From: Microbacterium sp. SLBN-154
Lineage (GTDB): Bacteria; Actinomycetota; Actinomycetes; Actinomycetales; Microbacteriaceae
DNA length: 64,000 bases
NCBI RefSeq assembly: GCF_006715565.1
Contig: NZ_VFNL01000001.1
Span: 2,728,001-2,792,000, forward strand
Direction of reading: 5' to 3'
The notes beneath the pieces are model-generated. The model saw nothing but the letters and a program-made list of their open reading frames with translations. It searched no databases and was not told the origin of the DNA. Of this stretch, positions 54,275-62,811 are shown in pieces. Position 1 is the first letter of the stretch, and each line of letters starts with the position of its first letter. The position numbers and the translations under genes were made by a program.

Positions 54275-54577
54275 GTCAAGAAACGCGGCCCGGATCAGCG
54301 TGAGGCCACGTTTTCTGGCGACTCGCGCCGCGCGAGCATCCCCGCCCCGCCCCCCATCCCCGACCCGCGCGCCGCGCGCCGCGCGCCGTCCGCCGCACGC
54401 CGCGTGCCGCACGCGAGCGGTCAGAAAACGCGGGCCCGATCAGCGGCAGGCCGCGTTTTTCGACGACTCGCGCCTCGCGAGCCGCGCCCGGCGCGCCGCC
54501 CGCCGCGCGCCGCACGCGAGCGGTCAGAAAACGCGGCCCAGATCTGCGGGAGGCCGCGTATTTCGACGGGTCGCGCC
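54275..54577. repeat. Three REP-like 55-bp hairpin repeats
   Basis: Copies at 54275-54329, 54420-54474 and 54523-54577. Each begins GTCA(A/G)AAA with ACGCGG, continues through a GATC or GATCTG centre, then a complementary CCGCGT or CCACGT arm and ends TCGCGCC. Each copy can fold on itself (AAACGCGG against CCGCGTTT in copy 2). Spacers are very GC-rich (cgccgcgcgcc), and CACGCGAGCG precedes copies 2 and 3. Start-to-start distances are 145 and 103 bp. No protein is supported here. Likely a small interspersed palindromic element family. Confidence 0.75.
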
Positions 54578-54610
54578 GCATTCGAGACGACGTACGGGGT
54601 GAACGGGCTG

Positions 54611-54686
54611 TGGAGCCGGCTACGGGACTCGAACCCGTAACCCCCTAATTACAAGTTAGGTGCGCTACCAATTGCGCCAAGCCGGC
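54611..54686 (-). tRNA. tRNA-Thr (anticodon TGT)
   Basis: 76 nt including an encoded CCA. Acceptor GCCGGCT pairs with AGCCGGC; the D-arm holds TTGGTAG; the anticodon stem CCTAA/TTAGG encloses CTTGTAA with anticodon TGT; the T-arm reads ACGGG-TTCGAGT-CCCGT. All four stems pair, so it should be functional. Confidence 0.95.
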
Positions 54687-54744
54687 AAGGCATCCCATCC
54701 TATCGAGGGATGCGAGCCACGGAGCGGTGGCGGCGGCGACCCCG

Positions 54745-55707
54745 TCAGTCGGTCGTGGTCGGAGAGGGCGTCTCGGTCGGGCTCGGCGTCGCCGTCCGGT
54801 AATACGCGTCGCTGCCGATGGTCAGCACGAACTGGGAGAACTCCTGCGGGTCGTCCAGGGCGCCGACGTAGGGCACGCCGTTCACGAGCACCATCGGAGT
54901 ACCCGTCAGCGTGACGCCGTCGGTCTCGGGGATCCCGTTCAGCGCCCGCTCGGTCGCATCCCGAGCCCAGCCCAGGAACGACTCCTCCTCGATGCACGAG
55001 CGCACGAGGCGCGGCGACTCCGCACCGGCCGCCTGCGCCAGATCGGCGAGTTGGCTGTCGGTGAAGCCGTCGGTGTCGACCTCGGGCTGCTCGCGCAGCA
55101 GGGCGTCGTTGAAGGCGAAGAAGTCCTCGGGCGAGTGGGTCGCCACGCAGGCGGCGGCCGCCGCCGCACGAAGGGAGTACTTGGTGCCGTTGGACTTGGC
55201 CGTGAGCATCGCCACCGGGTGGTAGGTCAGATCCGCCGCGCCCTGCGAGACCCAGGTCCTCAGCTGCTGGACGTTCGCGAGCTGGAACTCCCGCGAACCG
55301 GTCGAGAGGTAGTCGACGTAGACCCGGATGTCGACGACCGCCGCTTCGGTCGGCGTCGGCGTGGGCGTGGGGGTGGTCTCGGGCGTCGCCTCGACGGTCG
55401 CGCTCGCGGCAGCGTCATCCGGGGCCGACGCGACCTCGGGGGCTGCCACACCCGAGACCGACGTCACGGCGAAGCCGTCGTCAGTGACGTTCTGAGGCCG
55501 CAGCTCGGGGCGCGACATCGACGACCCGACCGCCCAGGTCACCATCACCGCGGCGACCGTCACGACGCCCACGGCCAGCAGCGTCAGACTCCCGCGACGC
55601 AGCCAACGCAGACGCGACTGACGCGCCTGCACCTGCTGGGCCTTCTCGCGCACCGCATTCCGGCGTTCGCGAGGGGCCGGAACGTTCGGTGACTGGTCGT
55701 GGGACAT
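54745..55707 (-). CDS. DsbA-like thioredoxin-fold protein lacking CXXC
   Basis: 320 residues from ATG 55707. After a basic N-terminus comes one membrane segment (GSLTLLAVGVVTVAAVMVTWAVG), a Thr/Pro linker (TPETTPTPTPTPTE), then a DsbA-like domain: IRVYVDYLSTGSREFQLANVQQL is the first strand and helix of the thioredoxin fold, and TGTPMVLVNGVPYVG carries the cis-proline loop. The place of the CXXC active site is taken by STGS, so disulfide exchange is not expected; two other cysteines (AACVATH, RSCIEEE) remain. It probably binds proteins outside the membrane. A Thr/Pro-rich tail ends it. Confidence 0.82.
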   Translation of the reverse strand: MSHDQSPNVPAPRERRNAVREKAQQVQARQSRLRWLRRGSLTLLAVGVVTVAAVMVTWAVGSSMSRPELRPQNVTDDGFAVTSVSGVAAPEVASAPDDAAASATVEATPETTPTPTPTPTEAAVVDIRVYVDYLSTGSREFQLANVQQLRTWVSQGAADLTYHPVAMLTAKSNGTKYSLRAAAAAACVATHSPEDFFAFNDALLREQPEVDTDGFTDSQLADLAQAAGAESPRLVRSCIEEESFLGWARDATERALNGIPETDGVTLTGTPMVLVNGVPYVGALDDPQEFSQFVLTIGSDAYYRTATPSPTETPSPTTTD

Positions 55708-55966
55708 GAAACCTCTCGGACGAGTGGAGCTGCCGATGGGCAACAGGGCGGGGCGCGGGCGAGGCGGGCCGGGGACGATGCTAATCAGGCAGGCTGGGAA
55801 AAGCCCAGACGGACGCCCCTTCCGGCGGCCGCGTCGCCGTCGTTCCCGCTCGCGCGCACGCGTGACATACTGAGGGAAGTCGCCCGATGGAGGGCGTCTG
55901 CGGTCATACCGCTCCATTCACAACGGATCGTCCGGCACGTACCTGCCGGTGAAGGAGAAGAAAACA

Positions 55967-57073
55967 ATGGCGTCCGTCACGTTCGACAACGCAACCCGTC
56001 TCTACCCGGGCGGCACCCGCCCCGCCGTCGACAAGCTCAACCTCGAGGTGGGCGACGGCGAGTTCCTGGTCCTCGTCGGACCCTCCGGCTGCGGCAAGTC
56101 CACGTCGCTGCGCATGCTGGCCGGCCTCGAAGAGGTCAACTCCGGCCGCATCCTCATCGGTGACCGCGACGTCACCGATGTGCCGCCGAAGGACCGCGAC
56201 ATCGCGATGGTGTTCCAGAACTACGCGCTCTACCCGCACATGACCGTCGCCGAGAACATGGGCTTCGCGCTGAAGATCGCCGGCGTCGGCAAGGAAGAGC
56301 GCGCCCAGCGCGTTCTCGAGGCTGCGAAGCTCCTCGACCTCGAGCAGTACCTCACGCGCAAGCCGAAGGCACTGTCGGGTGGTCAGCGTCAGCGCGTCGC
56401 GATGGGCCGCGCCATCGTCCGCCAGCCCCAGGTGTTCCTCATGGACGAGCCGCTGTCGAACCTCGACGCCAAGCTCCGTGTGCAGACCCGCACCCAGATC
56501 GCGTCGCTTCAGCGTCGCCTCGGCGTCACCACGGTCTACGTCACCCACGACCAGACCGAGGCCCTGACGATGGGCGACCGCATCGCGGTGCTCAAGGACG
56601 GCCTGCTCCAGCAGGTCGGCACCCCGCGTGATCTGTACGAGCGCCCGAACAACGTCTTCGTGGCCGGCTTCATCGGCTCGCCCGCGATGAACCTGTTCCC
56701 GTCCTCGCTCGCCGAGGGTGGCGTGCACTTCGGTTCGGAGATCGTGCCGCTCGACCGCGACACCGTCGGCCGCGCCCACGGCTCGGAGGTCACCGTCGGT
56801 GTCCGCCCCGAGGACATCGTCGTCGGCCCCGCCGACGGCAAGGGCCTGTCGGTCACGGTCGACCTCGTCGAAGAGCTCGGTGCGGACGGCTACCTGTACG
56901 GCCACACCGACATCAACGGCAAGCGGACCGACATCGTCGCCCGCGTCGACGGACGCCGTCACCCGATGGCCGGCGACACCGTCACCCTCGCCGCGACCGC
57001 AGGCCACGTGCACGCGTTCGACATGGAGACAGGCGAGCGCCTCAACGACGCCCCCGTCATCTCCGGCTCCTGA
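55967..57073 (+). CDS. ABC transporter ATP-binding protein, MsiK/UgpC type (multiple sugar import)
   Basis: 368 residues from ATG 55967 behind GAAGGAG. Walker A GPSGCGKST (39-47), Q-loop MVFQNYALYPH, signature ALSGGQRQRVAMGRA, Walker B VFLMDEPLSNLD and switch YVTHDQTEAL are followed by the C-terminal regulatory OB domain (VRPEDIVVGPADG). It lies alone, without permease or binding-protein genes, as expected for MsiK, the shared ATPase that powers several carbohydrate importers in actinobacteria. Codon bias is very strong, showing high expression. Confidence 0.92.
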   Translation: MASVTFDNATRLYPGGTRPAVDKLNLEVGDGEFLVLVGPSGCGKSTSLRMLAGLEEVNSGRILIGDRDVTDVPPKDRDIAMVFQNYALYPHMTVAENMGFALKIAGVGKEERAQRVLEAAKLLDLEQYLTRKPKALSGGQRQRVAMGRAIVRQPQVFLMDEPLSNLDAKLRVQTRTQIASLQRRLGVTTVYVTHDQTEALTMGDRIAVLKDGLLQQVGTPRDLYERPNNVFVAGFIGSPAMNLFPSSLAEGGVHFGSEIVPLDRDTVGRAHGSEVTVGVRPEDIVVGPADGKGLSVTVDLVEELGADGYLYGHTDINGKRTDIVARVDGRRHPMAGDTVTLAATAGHVHAFDMETGERLNDAPVISGS

Positions 57074-57141
57074 CACACCACGACGCGGCGCGGGCGGGTT
57101 CACTGAGCCCCCCGCGCCGCGGCATGTCCCCGGGAGGAAAC

Positions 57142-58449
57142 ATGGTCGATTCCCTGAGCATCACCGCCAGCGCAGTGGACCCGGGGCTGCTGACACTCCC
57201 CTGGTCGACACCGCTGGCCGACTGGCCGTCGAACCACATCGTCTTCCTCCCCAAGGGCATCTCACGCCACCTGGTGCGCTTCGCCACCCTCTCGGGCCGG
57301 GTCGTGGCCATCAAGGAGACCACGGAGGAGATGGCCCGCCGCGAGTACGACATGCTGGGCAACCTGCACCGGCTCGACGCCCCGTGCGTGGAGCGCGTCG
57401 CGGTGATCGCCGGCAGAACGGATGCCGCGGGCGAGCCGTTGCCGGCCGCACTCGTCACCTCGCACCTGCGCTTCTCGCTCCCCTACCGCGCCCTGTTCAC
57501 CCAGGTTCTCCGTCCCGACACCGCCACCCGCCTGGTCGACGCCCTGGCGCTCCTGCTCGTGCGCCTCCACAACGTCGGCTTCTTCTGGGGCGATGTCTCG
57601 CTCTCGAACACCCTCTTCCGCCGAGACGCCGGAGCATTCGCCGCCTATCTCGTCGACGCCGAGACCGGCGAACTGCACGAGAGCGGGCTGACGGCGGGGC
57701 AGCGGGCGCACGACCTCGATGTCGCCCGGACGAACATCGCCGGCGAGATCATGGACCTCGAGGCCGGAGGACGGCTGGAGGGCGGCGTGGACGCGATCGC
57801 CATCGCCGACGGCATCATGGAGTCCTACCACTCCCTCTGGGGAGCCCTGACGGACACCGAGACATTCCGCTCGGATGAGATCTGGCACATCACCGAACGG
57901 GTGCATCGCCTCAACGACCTCGGCTTCGACATCGGCGAGATGTCGATCGACACCACGCGCGACGGCACCCGCGTCTCGATCCAGCCGAAGGTCGTCGACG
58001 CCGGGCACCACCAGCGACGACTCCTGCGTCTGACGGGCCTGGACGTCGAGGAGAACCAGGCGCGCCGGCTTCTGAACGACCTCGACGAGTACCGCGCGCG
58101 GGTGTCTCGGCTGGGAGCCGATGAGGAGATGGTCGCCCACGAGTGGTTGACCCGGGTGTTCGAGCCCGTGGTGAAGGCCATTCCGTTCGAGTATCGAGCC
58201 AAACTCGAGCCCGCCGAGGTCTTCCACCAGGTGCTCGAACATCGCTGGTACATGTCTCAGGAGCGCGGGCGCTCCGTCCCCCTCGCCGAGGTGCTGACCA
58301 GTTACGTCGACGACGTCCTACGCCATCGGCGTGACGAGGCGACCGTGATGGGCCCTCCCACCGAGACGACGGGGATTCCCGTCATCACCGGCGAACTCGC
58401 CCTCGCTGACGGAGATGAGGAAGAGGTCGACTGGCGCGACCTCGTCTGA
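57142..58449 (+). CDS. DUF4032 protein with kinase-like N-terminal domain
   Basis: 435 residues from ATG 57142, behind GGGAGGAAAC. SNHIVFLPKGISRHLVRFATLSGRVVAIKETTEEMARREYDML resembles a kinase N-lobe with lysine in AIKE and glutamate in ARREY; LLLVRLHNVGFFWGDVSLSNTLFR matches a catalytic loop (D-x4-N), and AAYLVDAETGE a metal-binding Asp. The HRD histidine/arginine are replaced (W-G-D). The C-terminal DUF4032 domain runs from about residue 230. It follows the MsiK-like gene by 69 nt on the same strand, perhaps in one operon. The substrate is unknown. Confidence 0.83.
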   Translation: MVDSLSITASAVDPGLLTLPWSTPLADWPSNHIVFLPKGISRHLVRFATLSGRVVAIKETTEEMARREYDMLGNLHRLDAPCVERVAVIAGRTDAAGEPLPAALVTSHLRFSLPYRALFTQVLRPDTATRLVDALALLLVRLHNVGFFWGDVSLSNTLFRRDAGAFAAYLVDAETGELHESGLTAGQRAHDLDVARTNIAGEIMDLEAGGRLEGGVDAIAIADGIMESYHSLWGALTDTETFRSDEIWHITERVHRLNDLGFDIGEMSIDTTRDGTRVSIQPKVVDAGHHQRRLLRLTGLDVEENQARRLLNDLDEYRARVSRLGADEEMVAHEWLTRVFEPVVKAIPFEYRAKLEPAEVFHQVLEHRWYMSQERGRSVPLAEVLTSYVDDVLRHRRDEATVMGPPTETTGIPVITGELALADGDEEEVDWRDLV

Positions 58450-58457
58450 GACCGGCC

Positions 58458-59099
58458 TCAGTACCCCACGGTGAACCGCTCGCGGTGGTGCCTCGGCTGC
58501 TCGATCTCATCGACGACGGCCACGCCGAGGTCGGGTCCGGAGATGAAGGACTCCCCGTCGGCGTCGGTGACGAGCACGTCGCCGCCGTCGCGGTAGTCGC
58601 CGGTCCGCTCCCCCGGGTTCCATGCCCCGAAGCCGCCCGCCGGGTGGACGTAGAACCAGTCGCGACCGACCGCGTCGGCCTGCAGGTCTTCGAGCACACC
58701 GATCGCCTCGAGCGCTTCGGGCTTGTACTCCTCGGTGAACCCCGGCGTGTCGACGACGCGGGGCCCACCCGGCGACACCAGGCTCCCCCCGGCTCCGCCG
58801 ATCACGCCAATGCGCACCGAGGCGGGCAGCTCGCGCACGAGCTCGGCGACGGCGGGGCGCACCTTGCCCGCCATCTCTCCGCGGGCGGGGACGCTGATGA
58901 CGACGACATCCACCCCCTGCAGTTCGGCGACGAGGCCGGGCACATCCAGGATCGTCCCCTCGACGTAGGTGACGTGATCCAACCGCTCGCTCGGCACCGA
59001 GCGGGCGACGGAGACGACGGTGTGGCCCCGTGAGGCGGCCTCTGCGGCGATGTGACCTCCGGCGTAGCCGGTTCCTCCGATGACGGCGATGCGAGCCAT
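58458..59099 (-). CDS. NAD(P)-dependent oxidoreductase (NAD(P)H-binding SDR)
   Basis: 213 residues from ATG 59099 with AAAGGAT upstream. The Rossmann start IAVIGGTGYAGGHIAAEAASRGHTVVSVARS is of the atypical SDR type (G-x-x-G-x-x-G), followed by VDVVVISVPARGEMAG and IGVIGGAGGSLVSPGG. The length matches the NmrA/YwnB-like group of small NAD(P)H-binding proteins. The catalytic YxxxK is not evident, so the role may be sensing or quinone reduction. Convergent with the DUF4032 gene. Confidence 0.88.
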   Translation of the reverse strand: MARIAVIGGTGYAGGHIAAEAASRGHTVVSVARSVPSERLDHVTYVEGTILDVPGLVAELQGVDVVVISVPARGEMAGKVRPAVAELVRELPASVRIGVIGGAGGSLVSPGGPRVVDTPGFTEEYKPEALEAIGVLEDLQADAVGRDWFYVHPAGGFGAWNPGERTGDYRDGGDVLVTDADGESFISGPDLGVAVVDEIEQPRHHRERFTVGY

Positions 59100-59156
59100 G
59101 GTGATCCTTTCCTGGTCCTCGGATCATTCAAGCCGACGATCGCCCCGGCGCCGGCG

Positions 59157-60476
59157 TCACACGAGGATGCTGAGCGGATTCTCCATCTTCGCCACGAACG
59201 CTGCCAGCCACTGTGCGGCCAGCGCGCCGTCGAGCACCCGGTGATCGGCCGACAACGTCACCGTCATGACGGTCCCGACCACGAGCTCGCCGTCGACCAC
59301 GACCGGGGAGGGATGCGCCGCCCCGATCGCGAGGATGCCGGAATGCGGCGGATTGATGATGGCGGCGAATTCCTCCGTGCCGTACATGCCGAGATTCGAC
59401 ACCGAGAAGCTGCCGCCCTCGAGTTCCTCCTGCTTCAGTCTCCCCGCCCGGGCACGCTCCACGCGATCCGCGATCGCGGCGCTCACCTCGCCCAGCGACA
59501 TCCGATCCACTCCGCGGATGACGGGGGTGACGAGGCCTCCGGGAACGGAGACCGCCACGGCGATGTCGGCGTGGGAGAAGCGGTGCATCGCCTGCTCGGT
59601 CCAGATCGCATTCGCCTCGGGCACCTCGAGGAGGGCTGCCGCGGCAGCCTTGATCACGAAGTCGTTGACCGAGATCCGCGTCGCCCTCCCTTCGTTGATC
59701 CTGGCGCGGAGGGCGAGGAGCTCATCGACCCGGATGCGGGCCCGCAGGAAGAAGTGCGGCACGGTCGACGTGCTCTCGGTCAGTCGGCGGGCGATCGCGC
59801 GGCGCATTCCGGAATGCGGGATCACCTCGACGTCGACCGCGGGGGATTCCTCCGCGCGCGCGGCGGTGGGGGGAGCCGCGGGTGCACGCACATCAGGAGC
59901 GGCCGGCGTCGAGGGGGCCTGGGCTGCGGGAGGGGATTGCTCGTCGAGGTCGCGGCGGACGATCCGCCCGTTCGGACCGGTGCCGACCACGGACGACAGG
60001 TCGAGGCCGCGCTCGGCGGCCAGGCGCCGCACCAGCGGGGAGGCGAAGAGGCGGCGCGGGGGCCCAGGATCCGACGAGGGCTCAGCGGCCGACGAGGGCT
60101 CGAGCTCGGCGACAGCAGGCGGCGGGAGGAGGTTGCCGTCCTCAGAGGTCTCCGTCCCCGCGGCTGCGCCGGTCGTGACGGGTGTCTCCTCGGGCTGGCC
60201 GGCGGGCACGCTCCGCCCTGCGACGGCGAGGTCTTCCCCCACCGCGGCGAGCACCGCGATGGGAGAGCCGACGTCGGCGGAGGACCCTTCGTCGACGAGG
60301 ATCCGGGCGAGGACTCCCGCCTCCTCGGCTTCGTATTCGACGACGGCCTTCTCGGTCTCGATCTCGACGATCGGCTGTCCCGCCGACACCTCGTCGCCCA
60401 CGGCGACGAGCCAGCTCTGAATCGCGGCCTCGGTCGCGCCCGCCGCGAGCGCGGGCATCCGCACGACGGCGGCCAT
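59157..60476 (-). CDS. 2-oxo acid dehydrogenase E2 (dihydrolipoamide acyltransferase)
   Basis: 439 residues from ATG 60476, which shares its A with the E1 stop (TGATG). One N-terminal lipoyl domain carries the lipoyl lysine in EIETEKAVVEYEAEEAG. An E/P/S-rich linker leads to the peripheral subunit-binding domain (ASPLVRRLAAERGLDLSSVVGTGPNGRIVRRDL), and the C-terminal acyltransferase domain contains LSADHRVLDGALAAQWL with catalytic H and D. It transfers the acyl group from E1 to CoA. No E3 gene is next to it, so the complex would borrow the cell's lipoamide dehydrogenase. Confidence 0.93.
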   Translation of the reverse strand: MAAVVRMPALAAGATEAAIQSWLVAVGDEVSAGQPIVEIETEKAVVEYEAEEAGVLARILVDEGSSADVGSPIAVLAAVGEDLAVAGRSVPAGQPEETPVTTGAAAGTETSEDGNLLPPPAVAELEPSSAAEPSSDPGPPRRLFASPLVRRLAAERGLDLSSVVGTGPNGRIVRRDLDEQSPPAAQAPSTPAAPDVRAPAAPPTAARAEESPAVDVEVIPHSGMRRAIARRLTESTSTVPHFFLRARIRVDELLALRARINEGRATRISVNDFVIKAAAAALLEVPEANAIWTEQAMHRFSHADIAVAVSVPGGLVTPVIRGVDRMSLGEVSAAIADRVERARAGRLKQEELEGGSFSVSNLGMYGTEEFAAIINPPHSGILAIGAAHPSPVVVDGELVVGTVMTVTLSADHRVLDGALAAQWLAAFVAKMENPLSILV

Positions 60477-62665
60477 CAGCGGCCTCCCCATTCGGCCCGG
60501 ACGCGTTCCAGCCCGCGCACCACTTCCTCGGTGCGCGCGATCGCGGCACGCTCGAGCACCTTGGAGATGCTGGGGCTCGCCTCTCCCCCGGTCACCCGCT
60601 GCACGGGCTGGTCGAGCCAGTCGAAGAAGCGACGCTGGATCTCGTCGGAGAGCCACGCGCCGTACGACGGTCCCTGCGACCCCTGCTCGACGATGAGGAC
60701 GTTGTTGGTCTTGCGGATGCTGTCGCCGACGGTGTCCCAGTCCAGCGACGCCCGGTCGAGCCACCGCAGGTCGATGACCTCCGCATCGATCCCGGTCTGT
60801 GTCACCGCCTCGAGACTGTGACCGACCATCGACAGGTAGGTCAGCACGGTCACCTCCTCGCCCGCGCGACGGATCGCGGCGCTGCGTGGAGGGATCACGT
60901 AATCGAGGTCGCCCTCGGGAACGCGGTCCGCGGTGCCGTAGAGGTCGACATGTTCGATGACGAGCACGGGATCCTCGAGCGCGAGCGCGGCGTTCATGAG
61001 CCCGACGTAGTCGGCGGCGGTGGAGGCGGCGACGATCCGCCAGCCGACGCTCGTGGCGAAGATCCCCGCCGGGTCCATCAGGTGCTGCGAGCCGTACCCC
61101 GAGCCCATCGCGACCTTCGTGCGCAGCACCAGCGGAACACGATTGTTGTCGCCGAACATGTGACGCGCCTTCCCGACCTGGTTGAAGACCTGGTCGGCGG
61201 CGACCCACATGAAGTCGGGGTACATGAACTCCACGACCGGGCGGAACCGGCCGTCGAGCGCGATGCCGCCGGCCAGACCGAAGAAGCCGTTCTCACTGAT
61301 GGGGGTGCCGATGACCCGGTCGGGACCGAACGCCTTCGCGAGGCCCTTGGTGGCGCCGTTGGTCCCGCCGCCCAGCCGATGGACGTCCTCGCCGAGCACG
61401 ATGATGCGCGGGTCCTGCGACATCCGCCGATTGATCGTCTCGGCGACGGCATCGACGAACTTCACGTCCCGCCAGGCCCCGGTGTGCGCCGCGGGCTCGG
61501 CGGGGGCGAGACGGGCGAGCTCGCTCTCGTCGCCGCGGATGCCGCGATCGACGTGGGCCGGGTCGGGCCACAGCTCGGGACGGATGCGGGAGCGACCGGC
61601 GTTGTCGGGATCGTCCTCGATCAGCGCAGAGACCGCATCGGCCATCGCGCTGACGGCCTGCTCGCGCACTCCTGCGATCTCGTCCGGGGAGGCGATCCCC
61701 AGCGCGGCGAGCTCGCGGGCGGTCTTCTCCAGGGGATCACGCGCGCGCCACTCGGCCTCCTCCTGCTTCGTGCGGTAGCCGAAGGCGCTGCCGGGATAGG
61801 GCCCGTTCTGGTGGAAGAACCGGTAGACCTCGGCCTCGATCACCGCGGGACCCTCTCCCGCTCGCATCCCCTCGAGGGCTTCCTGGGTGGCGAGGTGGAC
61901 GGCCAGCGGATCCATCCCGTCCACGCGCCAGGCAGGGATGCTGAACCCCTGAGCCCGGATCGAGAACCGCGGGTCGGCCGAGGCTTCGCTGGCGTGGGTC
62001 GACACCGCGTAGAGGTTGTTCTCGATGAAGGACATCACCGGCAGCCGCCAGGTGGCGGCGAGGTTCATCGACTCCAGCACCGAGCCGATCTGACTGGCGC
62101 CGTCGCCGAAGTAGGTGATGCTGACGTCGGTGGTGCCCGCGTGCTTCTGCGCCCACGCGTTGCCGGCGGCCAGCGGCGCCCCACCCCCGACGATCGCGTT
62201 GGTGCCGAGGGCTCCGGCTTCCAGCCACTGGAGGTGCATCGATCCCCCACGGCCCCCCGAGAACCCCTGTGCAAGACCGAGGATCTCAGCGAGCGTGCGC
62301 TGCAGAACAGCCCGCAGGTCGGGGGTGACCAGGGTGTCCAGCGACAGGCCGCCGTCGGAGACGTGCGCGATGGCCTTGGCCAGGAACTGGTGGTGGCCGC
62401 GGTGCGACCCGTTGACCGCGTCGGATGACCGCAGCGTCACGATGGATCCGACCGCCCCGCCCTCCTGGCCGATGCTCGAATGCGCCGGGCCGTGGACGAG
62501 GCCCTGCGCAGCGAGGTCGAGGACGGACTCCTCGAAGGCGCGGATCAGATGCAGCTGACCGAGCATCGTCGCCAGCAACGCCGGGTCGGCCGCCTTCCAG
62601 TCGGCGGCGGTGGTGCGCAGCTCCACCCACGGTGTTCCGGTCTCCAGCCGGCGGCGTCGCGGCAT
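60476..62665 (-). CDS. ThDP-dependent dehydrogenase E1, fused alpha and beta subunits
   Basis: 729 residues from ATG 62665 behind AAGGAG. The N-terminal half (to about 340) is the E1 alpha type: MLGQLHLIRAFEESVLDLAAQG, GSMHLQW, and the ThDP motif GDGASQIGSVLESMNLAATWRLPVMSFIENN. The C-terminal half is E1 beta: DAVAETINRRMSQDPRIIVLGEDVHRLGG, FMYPDFMWVAADQVFNQVGKARHM, VLTYLSMVGHSLEA and DLRWLDRASLDWDTV. The fusion in one chain is as in some acetoin/branched-chain-like complexes. The true 2-oxo acid or acetoin-type substrate cannot be told from sequence. Confidence 0.92.
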   Translation of the reverse strand: MPRRRRLETGTPWVELRTTAADWKAADPALLATMLGQLHLIRAFEESVLDLAAQGLVHGPAHSSIGQEGGAVGSIVTLRSSDAVNGSHRGHHQFLAKAIAHVSDGGLSLDTLVTPDLRAVLQRTLAEILGLAQGFSGGRGGSMHLQWLEAGALGTNAIVGGGAPLAAGNAWAQKHAGTTDVSITYFGDGASQIGSVLESMNLAATWRLPVMSFIENNLYAVSTHASEASADPRFSIRAQGFSIPAWRVDGMDPLAVHLATQEALEGMRAGEGPAVIEAEVYRFFHQNGPYPGSAFGYRTKQEEAEWRARDPLEKTARELAALGIASPDEIAGVREQAVSAMADAVSALIEDDPDNAGRSRIRPELWPDPAHVDRGIRGDESELARLAPAEPAAHTGAWRDVKFVDAVAETINRRMSQDPRIIVLGEDVHRLGGGTNGATKGLAKAFGPDRVIGTPISENGFFGLAGGIALDGRFRPVVEFMYPDFMWVAADQVFNQVGKARHMFGDNNRVPLVLRTKVAMGSGYGSQHLMDPAGIFATSVGWRIVAASTAADYVGLMNAALALEDPVLVIEHVDLYGTADRVPEGDLDYVIPPRSAAIRRAGEEVTVLTYLSMVGHSLEAVTQTGIDAEVIDLRWLDRASLDWDTVGDSIRKTNNVLIVEQGSQGPSYGAWLSDEIQRRFFDWLDQPVQRVTGGEASPSISKVLERAAIARTEEVVRGLERVRAEWGGR

Positions 62666-62722
62666 CGCATCTCCTTCGATGGTCGGCAGCCGCGGAGGGC
62701 GGCGATCCTCACGGTACGACTG

Positions 62723-62794
62723 ATTGGATCCAATATCAAGGCTGCGCGAGACAATTCATGGTGGATGCGCCTCGCAGGTGGCATCCTGGATCCA
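62723..62794. promoter_or_regulatory. Paired GntR-type operators in the divergent region
   Basis: ATTGGATCCAAT (62723-62734), a 12-bp perfect palindrome, and TGGATCCA (62787-62794) share the TGGATCCA core. They lie between the divergent E1 and VOC genes. The GntR/FadR-type protein encoded at 63339 is the probable ligand and could control both transcripts. Confidence 0.6.
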
Positions 62795-62811
62795 AACGGA
62801 AGGTGATCGCG

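Noticed and set aside
54275..54577. CRISPR array
   Set aside because: Three unequal intervals (145 and 103 bp), spacers of similar low-complexity GC sequence, imperfect repeats and no cas genes.
54276..54640. Frames of 100-217 codons through the hairpin repeats
   Set aside because: They read repeat and alternating CG spacer sequence and give Arg/Ala-only peptides.
54611..54686. tRNA-Thr as parent of the att-like sequence at 3833
   Set aside because: They share only the T-loop GTTCGAGTC; the acceptor 3' strands differ (GTAGCCGGC against TCCAGGGGC).
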